Assembly (NCBI GenBank): GCA_036346275.1
Contig: CM070728.1
Span: 19,306,723-19,370,722, forward strand
Source: Otatea glauca
Taxonomy: Eukaryota; Streptophyta; Magnoliopsida; Poales; Poaceae
Length of the DNA: 64,000 bases
Direction: 5' to 3'
A model generated the notes under the pieces. That model was given only the letters and a program-made list of their open reading frames with translations, was not told the origin of the DNA and did no database searches. Each line of letters opens with the position of its first letter. The first letter of the stretch is position 1. The position numbers and the translations under genes were made by a program. Shown here piece by piece: positions 56,841-64,000 of the stretch.

Positions 56841-57425
56841 TTGATTTGGTGTCAAGGCCTCAATCGAGAGATTACGAATAATAATCGGCCGATTCGAGAT
56901 GCTATGGCCGTAGTTGAAACTGATTTGCCACCAGAGGCCATGGCTGCGCTGCTCAAAGTGTGTCACCTAGATGAGAAGAAGGCTTCAGTGGAAGCAGCCC
57001 AGGAGAGGAAAGCAAAGAGAATGGTCCAAGAGGCCGATCAGAAAATCCTTGACAAAATGGTTGCAGAGACAAAGGCAAAGAAGAAAAAATTTGATGCAAC
57101 CATAGAATCTCTGAAGGCTAACAAATCTTCTCTTCAAAAGTTAGAAACCACTAAAAAAATTCTTGAGGGTGAGTTGGCGAGGACGATAAAGCTCATTGCT
57201 GAAGGCCAAAATTCCTTTGAAAAAACATCATCGGCCGCCAAGGAGCAAAAGATAGAAATAGCATCAGCCGTGGCAGCCTTCAAGGAGCAGTCGGCTAAAC
57301 TTGTACCTATCCCAGGCATTGCAGCAGAAGATGACAAAATCTTAGATGAGGTACAAGAAACAATTGCCAAAGCGGCTGGAGCACTGTCGGCTTTAGGAGC
57401 ACGACTCCCAGGTTCTGGGATGTAA
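56841..57425 (+). CDS. Coiled-coil C-terminal ORF of the antisense gene
   Basis: Open for 194 residues. About residues 30-150 are a Lys/Glu/Ala-rich heptad-like coiled coil (EKKASVEAAQERKAKRMV, AETKAKKKKFDATIESL, KILEGELARTIKLI). A short tail SALGARLPGSGM ends at a TAA, 180 bases from the convergent pol stop. It is the best preserved part of the antisense gene and probably its last exon, not an independent gene; the Met at 56841 may be internal. Function is unknown. Confidence 0.6.
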   Translation: MIWCQGLNREITNNNRPIRDAMAVVETDLPPEAMAALLKVCHLDEKKASVEAAQERKAKRMVQEADQKILDKMVAETKAKKKKFDATIESLKANKSSLQKLETTKKILEGELARTIKLIAEGQNSFEKTSSAAKEQKIEIASAVAAFKEQSAKLVPIPGIAAEDDKILDEVQETIAKAAGALSALGARLPGSGM

Positions 57426-57608
57426 AACTTGATTGGTCGTTCCAAAACTTCTAAATACTCTGAATGTCTCATGAATGCTTGTAATTTTGCTATGTTTACA
57501 ATCGGCTGTTTAACCGATTCATATTTTTCTTATATCTAGAGTTTGCTACTCTTTCAGCCGATTAACAGCATCGTGTTAATCTTGGCTCTGAACGAGATTT
57601 TTAGTCGG

Positions 57609-58640
57609 CTAGGTTCCGATCCAAACGCTAGGATAGTATTTCTTTAAGTATTTCCCGTTAATAGCTTTCGGCAATACATACCCTTCAAGCGTTTCCAGCA
57701 AGTATGAGTTTCCGCCGACTAGCCGATTAATTTTATATGGCCCTTCCCACGTAGGTGACCATTTTCCAAATCGGTTATCTTTCGAGCCAACAGGCAGTAT
57801 TGTTTTCCATACCAAATCGGCTAGATAAAAAGACTTAATCATGACCTTTTTATTATATGATCTTGCAACTATGATCTTATTCCTTTTAAGCCGATCAAGC
57901 GTAGATAAACGTAACTCCGCTAATTCATCCAAGCTGTCGACCATTAAATCATTGTAATCTTGAGCCGACAAACCATTTTGTCTGGCTATTCGTATCGACT
58001 CAATATTGATCTCTACGGGCAGAACGGCTTCTTGTCCATACACCAATTGGTAAGGTGAAAGTTTTGTCGCTCCGTGATAAGATAACCGATAAGCCCAAAG
58101 TGACTCCGATAGAGTCGAATGCCAATTCCTTGGCTTCTCATCAATTTTTCGTTTGATCAATTTGATTAGCGTTTTATTAGACGACTCGGCTTGTCCATTA
58201 GCTTTGAGCATAATATGGCGAAGAGTTTAACAATTTGATCCCTAAACTCGTTATGTAACTCAAAAACTCGTTTGACATGAATACCGTACCTTGGTCGGTC
58301 GTGATTGTTTGCGTATTCCAAACCGATGGACGATATGTTCATTCACAAAACTAATCGCTTCAACACTGGTCACCTTTTTAAGTGGTATAGCCTCGACCCA
58401 CTTTGAGAAATAATCGGTTGCGGCCAAAATAAACTTATGGCCTTTACTCGAGGCAGAAATATTTGGCGATTATGTCTATTCCCAACCTCCGAGCGGCCAA
58501 GGTTTGATAATTGGATGTAAAGCGATCTTTGGTGCGGTTATGCGTTGCGAACTTTTGACATGTCGACATCCTTTATAGTACTTGAAACAATCTTCTAACA
58601 TCGTCGGCCAAAAATAACTTTGTCGTCGAGCATCCATTTC
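57609..58640 (-). pseudogene. Gypsy-B integrase core and C-terminal domain
   Basis: The core (58600-58220) reads SSKGHKFILAATDYFSKWVEAIPLKK-like in broken frames. The open part from 58211 reads NGQAESSNKTLIKLIKRKID (containing the catalytic Glu), YGQEAVLPVEINIESIR and GKWSPTWEGPYKINRLVGGN, ending ...YYPSVWIGT-stop at 57609. The conserved WEGPY motif marks the Gypsy integrase C-terminus. Confidence 0.9.
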
Positions 58641-59319
58641 ATCTTATGTGCGATTGATGAGAACCACAAATCCCTTCGTGTACTTCGCCCATTGCCACTC
58701 GCGCTTCTTCAGTTTCAAGACATCTCAACAACAAACCTTCCATAGTCCGATAATATAGTATATCGTCTAAAACAACGTATTTCAACGCTTGTTGTCTTAT
58801 CTTTCGTTCTGTCGGCTTGGATGGATCGACTAGATAATCTTTTATTTGCGTTCTCCAATCAGCAATATTTGCGCACATGACTGTTTTGCTCACTAGTTCG
58901 GTCTCCTGACTTTGGTCAAAATCCTTATATCCTGATGCTTGCTGAGCTAAAGCATTAGCTATATCGTTCAATTCACGAGGAATATGACCGATAGAAAATG
59001 AAGTAAAAGAGTTGATAATCTCTAAACATTGTTCTAAATATTTCAGTAGTATTTCATCCCGACATTGGTATTCTCTCTTTATTTGCTGTACTACCAATAG
59101 TGAATCACCATATGCCTCAATGGCTCTTACTCCAATATTTTCTAACAACAGTAAGCCTTTGAGTAACGCTTCGTACTCGGCCTGGTTGTTGGAGCATCGG
59201 CTATTTAGCCGGAATGCAAATTCAAAGCTATGCCCTTTGGGTGAAGTGAGTACAATACCGATACCATCACCTTCCCCACATACTGATCCGTCAAAGAACA
59301 GTTGCCATGGTGCTACCAA
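58639..59319 (-). pseudogene. Gypsy-B RNase H and integrase zinc-binding domain
   Basis: RNase H shows LFFDGSVCGEGDGIGIVL (Asp), NNQAEYEALLKGL (Glu), AYGDSLLVVQQI (Asp) and NDIANALAQQAS (last Asp), with the extended form seen in Tat elements. ALKYVVLDDILYYRTMEG and ARVAMGEVHEGICGSHQS then form the HHCC zinc-binding start. It is open throughout these coordinates. Confidence 0.92.
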
Positions 59320-59361
59320 GACTAGGTTTGTTTCTTTGTGTCATGTCTGTTATAAAATCGG

Positions 59362-60904
59362 CTAGGACTTGTCCTTTGACCGCTTTGGCCGATTCAGATG
59401 ATAAGTCGAACTTCGACCAAGGCGTAAGCCCATTTGCCAAGTCGACCTCGCGAGAATTGGAGTTGACAATATATATTTTATAACATCGGTTTTGCAGATG
59501 ACCTTACAAGCCGATGCTAATATGTAGTGCCTTAGCTTTGTGCACGAGAAGTACAAGGATAAACATAGTTTTTCAATAAAAGGGTACGACCTGCGTCCGG
59601 CAACCGTCGGCTTAAATAAAGATAACCCTCTCTTTACCATGCACTTCTTGTGCCAAAACAGCTCAATAGTATCTTCTTGGCGAGACATATAATCGAAAGG
59701 AATCCCTTTTGTGGTGCGACCAAAGCGGAGGGTTGGACAAATACCTTTTGACTTCGTTGAAAGCTTTACTGATCGGCTCCCCATATAAATTCTTCATTAT
59801 CCTTCAACCCGGTAATGGAGTAAAGGCACGAATTCTCCTGAGAGGTTCGAGATGAACCGACGGAGATAGTTAATTTTGCCGATCAACTTTTGTAATTCAT
59901 TTTTGCACGTCGGTGGTTCATGATTGGCTATGGCCTTGACCCTCGTTTGGTGACTTGATTCCTCTTTCATGTACCATAAAGCCTAAAAGCGCCCGGTAGA
60001 CACGCGAACGCACACTTGTAAGGATTCATCTTCAAACCGTGCGATCTTATGTTTTTAAACACCCTCTAAATCGGCCAAATGTTGGAAATCGTCTGCAGAT
60101 TTTACTACTACATCGTCAATATATATTTCGACAATGTGGCCGATTAAATCATGAAAGATCGATTCATTGCCCGATCGTTGCTCGGCGTTTTTCAAGCGAA
60201 AGTCATTCTTGTCCACTCGAACAATCCTATTGCACGGGACATCGGAAGCCGTTTTGGTATATCGACTTCGCCATGAGTATCTGGTTATACGGCATTACCA
60301 TCTAGAAAACTTATGATCTTGTTCCCGATGCGGCATCAATAAGCATATCGACTATTGGCATCGGGTATTCATCTTTAAGCGTCGCCTTGTTTAAATCTCT
60401 CGAAGTTGGCGCATACTCGAAGCTTTCCATTTTCTTCATGATCGAGCGATGTTGGAAACCCACTCGCGTGTCGGCAAGGCACGATAAACTTTGCTTCCAA
60501 CAATTGTTCTATCTCTTCTTTTATAACTTTGGTACAAGGTGGATTAAAGCGCTGGGATCTTGTTTAAGCGGCCGATAGCCCGATTTTATAGGTAGCCGAT
60601 GTTCCACCGATTGACGGCTTAATCCGGGCATCTCATGATACTCCCAAGCGAAACAATCCTTATAATTTCTAAGTATTTTTACTAGCTTTTCCTTGTACTT
60701 TACATCTAAACTTGCACTAATAAAAGTTGGTCTTTTCCTATCCCCGCTACCTATATCGACTTCTTCAAGCAAATCGGTGGATGTGAACCCTTGACCTAAC
60801 TTTTCAATTTCTTCAAAATCTTCTATGGCTTCGTAGCTATCCGTTATTTGCCGATAGCTTTGCATTTTGTCCTGCAGCGCTTTCAATGTTTTTTCTGTCC
60901 CCAT
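59362..60904 (-). pseudogene. Gypsy-B reverse transcriptase, broken
   Basis: N-terminal part 60904-60521 includes NYKDCFAWEYHEMPGLSR and VEHRLPIKSGYRP. Further along are ISFLDGN-like (about 60310), FHDLIGHIVEIYIDDVVVKS-like (about 60160-60100) and KGIKLINEF/KLIGKINYLRRF-like (about 59930-59850) segments in broken frames, then LGRSSTYHLNRPKRSKDKS at the join to RNase H. The IDD catalytic pair is visible near 60115. Confidence 0.85.
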
Positions 60905-61233
60905 CGTCGTAACACTTCGTTTGCTCGATCAAAGGTGCCAGGCTTGACACTGATCGGCATGAGCCCTGATTTGCTTACGCATATGAAATCGCAATCATCC
61001 AGCGCATTGCGATATGCGACCCGACTTCTTCGTGTTGCCAATTCGCGTCGGAACTAGCCATGGCGATATGAGCGATGTGTCGGTACAACGACCTCAACTT
61101 CTTCTCCGTTCCATTGGACAAGCGCTTGATGCATAGTCGATGGGATCTGCGATTAGCATGGATCCAATCGGCCAAGCGACATGCTGTAGTTTCCTTTGGC
61201 GTCAATCACAAAGAATGCTGCGGCAAAGTCTTG

Positions 61234-61570
61234 CTACCGACCATCCATTCTGTGACCATGACACCTTTTGCCTCTGTAGGGTCGCCTTGTGAAGTCATTC
61301 AGAACCATGTTAGTTTTGATCAAATCCTCATCAGACTTACCCGTTTCTTGCATGTTGTATGCGGCATCGGGTTCACCGTGGCGCCTCCGTCTACCGACAT
61401 CCTTGATATTGGCTTGCCATGTATATACCCTTTTAGATACAATGGTTTGGATGCGATGGTCATCTTTGGGCTTCTCAAAGATAGCGTTCTGAACGCGGAG
61501 CACAACTGAGCAACTGCCTCTTTGGCCGGTTCGGTTCTGACTTTGAATTCGGCTGGTAATGTGAACACCA
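61234..61570 (-). pseudogene. Gypsy-B aspartic protease
   Basis: PLYLKGYIHGKPISRMSVDGG with ATVNPMP follows (about 61445-61360), the same Gly-for-Ser/Thr active-site form (DGG) as in Gypsy-A. Frameshifts occur just downstream. Confidence 0.8.
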
Positions 61571-62470
61571 TGTTAATATCCATGGGAGGCGTGTCATCCC
61601 GAATCATGGGAGAATCCAAGTCATCAGCCGATTCGAAATCTTCTTCGGCTTGTTCTTTTCTTCTCCATTCTTTTTTGATGCATTTGGCTGGACGAAGTTC
61701 GTTAAACACTTCGTCTCTCTCTCTCTCAGCGTCGGCCTCACGAATCTCTTGCATCCTTAGCCTCTGGAGCCGTCGTCGTTGTGATCGGCTTAGGCCAAAT
61801 GGACACCACCTGGGTTTGGGTTCCACCGGCTTTCGTATTTGACCAGCCAAATCTTCTTGATTAAAACTGGGCTTGTGTGTCTTGACTTGGCTTGGTTCTT
61901 GATTCGGTTTAGATATTCTCTCGTGGACCGGCCTTCTGTGACTTCTGCCCTGCTCTCTGACCGGCCCAGATAGCCTATCTCTGGCCGATTGCCTTGGCCA
62001 ATCGTCTTGGGGATAATGTTCCATCGTGCAGGTGTATGGTGATGGCAACGCTACTCCTCTTTCCCAGCAAAACTGCCAAAAGGAACATCTTCTATGTGCC
62101 CTTTCCACATTCTCGGCGCGGTACAAGTTATCCGACCGGTGAGCCTTATACCGTGGTCGGCTATTCATCCTTTCGTATTTCTCCATTAATTGTAAAAAGG
62201 TTGGTCCCGACCTTTTATTTGTTGCCTTAATGGAGACTTTACTGCTTTGTACCATTTACCTACCTGAGGATTCCCTTTGGGTTTGATGGTTCTTGAATTT
62301 TTTCCTTCACTATCGGCTTCTATTTGTAAAGAGCCGATTGTAATCTTCAGTGTTTGATCACCGTTCGAGCTTGATTGGATGTTGACTTGTCGATCCTTTT
62401 TATGCTCGTCTTGCATCGGCTCTTTTCTTTTAGCCGAACACTGTACCATGTTGATAGGAAACGGATCAAC
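61571..62470 (-). pseudogene. Gypsy-B gag C-terminal linker
   Basis: It holds MVQCSAKRKEPMQD, KITIGSLQIEADSEG and TIKPKGNPQVGKWYK (62449-62190). FLQLMEKYERMNSRPRYK and Arg/Gln-rich segments follow (to about 61800), with RCSFWQFCWE... knuckle-like remnants and then an acidic part. It is clearly homologous to 50166-49361 in Gypsy-A. Confidence 0.8.
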
Positions 62471-62800
62471 ATCAACCTACATGGTCGGCTCATCGATAAA
62501 CTTCAACCGACCATCTTCAATAGCAGACTGGATCTGTTGACGAAGGATATTGCAGTCATTAGTGTTATGCGAATAAGAATGATGCCACTTGCAATACCTG
62601 CGCTTTTTGATCTCATCAGGCGATGGTATCACATGTCCCTCCGGCAATCGTATTATCTTTTCTTGCAGAAGTAAATCAAAAATACGATCGCACTTAGAAA
62701 CATCAAAAGAGTACTTAACTTCCGACTTGTTCCTAGTCGGCTTGAGCCAAGAACAGACTAAGGATTTCTTGGATCCTTTTACCCATTCGGCTATGTTTAT

Positions 62801-63421
62801 TTATGCTTCCTCGTCGTCCGACGAATCACTAGGACAATATTCAACCATATTGACCTTGGCCTTATCCCTTTCCTTGTTATTGCTATTTTTGAATCTATCT
62901 TTGAATGCTTTGTTATCAGCGAATCGGCTTTCTTGAGCCGATACGCGATGCAATAAGTGGCTAAGGTCAGTGAATTCTTGGCCTCCAAACTTCTCCCTAA
63001 GTGGCGGGATCAAACCTTGAAATGCTAAATCGGCAAGTTGGTTGTCAGGCAACGTAACACTAAAACACCGATTCCTGATTTCTCTAAACCTCTTGATGTA
63101 ATCCATCACTGATTCCCCAAATTTTTGGCGCACAGAACTCAAATATGAAATTCTAAGCTCCAAACTGTCTGAAAAGAAATATTCATAGAATCGGCTTTTC
63201 AAATCGTTCCATAAATGGACCGAATTCGGAGGTAAACAAGTAAACCAAGTAAATGCTGCCCCGGATAAAGACAATGGGAACAACCTAATTTTAAGCCCAT
63301 CGGATTGGGCCGCTTCACCGCATTGCGCGATAAAGCATCCGACATGCTCCAGGGTGGTGATAGAATCATCCCCGGAGAATTTGGCAAAGTCCGGGACTCT
63401 GAAATTGTGAGGGTAAGGCAT
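62801..63421 (-). pseudogene. Gypsy-B gag (Retrotrans_gag domain)
   Basis: Open segment with FRVPDFAKFSGDDSITTLEH, FPLSLSGAAFTWFTCLPP, WNDLKSRFYEYFFSDSLE, ESVMDYIKRFREIRNRC and LADLAFQGLIPPLREKF, ending DSSDDEEA. This is the capsid-like retrotransposon gag fold. The true N-terminus lies further right, beyond a stop at about 63440. Confidence 0.9.
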
Positions 63422-64000
63422 GCGATCAATGTAATCGTGTGCGGCTTTCTATAGCCGATCACTTTTCCTTTTGGTTGTATGCCAAATTGGTCCTCAAAGC
63501 GATGCAGATCGATCGATCCGATTGGCATTATCGGCCATTGGCATAGCAGGCCCTTGATAATGTCGGTCATAATCGGCACCACCTTTGCGAGCGTAAGCTC
63601 GGCCGCCAATGTCTTTGTCTTGCCGTCATACGACCATCTTGATCGCGTTGATTATGCACGGTTTGAGTTTACGCATCTGGAACAAATAGCTCGAGTATGT
63701 TACTACCTGTGTGGACTGGGTTCCTTTGCAAGGTAGATTCTTTTGGGAATCTCTCGAGCCAATCGGTACCAGAAACCGATTGGGAAAAGCGTAGAACGGA
63801 GCCGATGGCGGCAAATTGATTGACGCATCCAACCTAGCGGCGTCGGTATAGGCATGGTAATAACTCACCCACTTGACCGAGGGTCCCTAGGCAATATGAC
63901 CGTAGGTTGTGTGGGCATCATTGTGGGAGGTGAGGTTACGGCCGATGATTTAGGATCGACCGTAGTGCCTGCGTGTTACGTGGTATTGAAAAAGCAGGAT
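63422..64000 (-). pseudogene. Gypsy-B gag N-terminal region, incomplete at window end
   Basis: Short broken frames that parallel 51000-51700 of Gypsy-A (for example the + strand phrases GGCATGGTAATAACTCACCC and GGTCCCTAGGCAATATGACC). The 5' LTR is not reached. Confidence 0.6.

Larger units (their letters stand above)
53600..64000 (-). mobile_element. Gypsy-B: Ty3/Gypsy (Tat-like) element with antisense gene, 5' end beyond the window
   Basis: On the minus strand the order is gag, protease, RT, RNase H, zinc-binding and core integrase (pol ends 57609), then a 3.3-kb spacer holding a + strand gene, a polypurine tract and the 3' LTR (54224-53600). Gypsy order (RT-RNase H-integrase), the RNase H type and a large region between pol and 3' LTR fit the Tat lineage (Grande/RIRE2/Retand group). 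The 5' LTR lies past 64000. All ORFs are interrupted. Confidence 0.9.

Noticed and set aside
38475..64000. Gypsy-A and Gypsy-B as one element
   Set aside because: A 5' LTR (51938-52592) and a 3' LTR (53600-54224) face outwards between them and both have their own gag and pol, so they are two insertions in the same orientation.
1..64000. tRNA, rRNA, CRISPR or bacterial-type operon features
   Set aside because: I saw no cloverleaf-like tRNA, rRNA segment or regularly spaced identical repeats; the sequence is plant nuclear DNA.

Overview
This is a stretch of grass (Poaceae) nuclear genome. The two intact genes have GC-rich exons with short GT-AG introns, and nearly everything else is layered transposable elements of families typical of grasses. 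I see no bacterial, organellar or viral genome content, no tRNA or rRNA gene and no CRISPR array.

Host genes. A complete ACC oxidase gene (ethylene biosynthesis) lies at 116-1210 (+) with one intron. A complete HVA22/DP1-family gene lies at 17911-19264 (-) with four exons, including a 27-bp microexon, a TATA box and an upstream CACGTG element. A possible small three-exon gene of unknown function lies at about 26506-27471 (-).

1.7-16.9 kb. A decayed Copia element with both LTRs (Copia-1, 1681-7998, +) is followed by a minus-strand Helitron PIF1-like helicase relic (9049-10776). Next comes the 5' half of a second Copia of similar plan (Copia-2, minus strand, 5' LTR at 13999-14233), then a solo Gypsy LTR at 16263-16899.

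17-28 kb. The HVA22 gene is flanked by a block that also occurs 5.2 kb away. Beyond it are a block of about 170-bp diverged repeats (21.9-23.4 kb), a hAT-type MITE with an exact 8-bp target duplication, a Stowaway-type MITE and an 83-bp tandem duplication.

28-36.2 kb. This is a complete Mutator-like element (MULE, 27997-36225) with long terminal inverted repeats and a perfect 9-bp target duplication (CTCGTGCCA). It carries a decayed MURA transposase, a decayed plant mobile domain (PMD) gene and a third small ORF with a GRF-like zinc finger. Its ends contain nested palindromes centred on GCGATCGC.

38.5-52.6 kb. Insertion order can be read from target duplications. A minus-strand Gypsy (Gypsy-A) was split by a Sirevirus-like LTR of about 3.5 kb (40307-49355, duplication CTCTT). 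That LTR was later hit by a Copia element (41379-46279, duplication AAGGG) and by a Gypsy element now reduced to a solo LTR (47382-48028, duplication CTAGT). The long LTR holds a cluster of stem-loops that mostly share the loop ACACA on different stems.

52.6-64 kb. After a Harbinger-like MITE comes a second minus-strand Gypsy (Gypsy-B) of the same family, running off the window. Between its pol and 3' LTR it carries an antisense (+) spliced gene with its own TATA box that encodes a PMD-like segment and a coiled-coil tail. PMD sequence has therefore been carried by a DNA transposon and by a retrotransposon within 25 kb. Gypsy-A, Gypsy-B and their LTRs are also visibly rich in the word ATCGGCT/AGCCGAT in all reading frames and both orientations.
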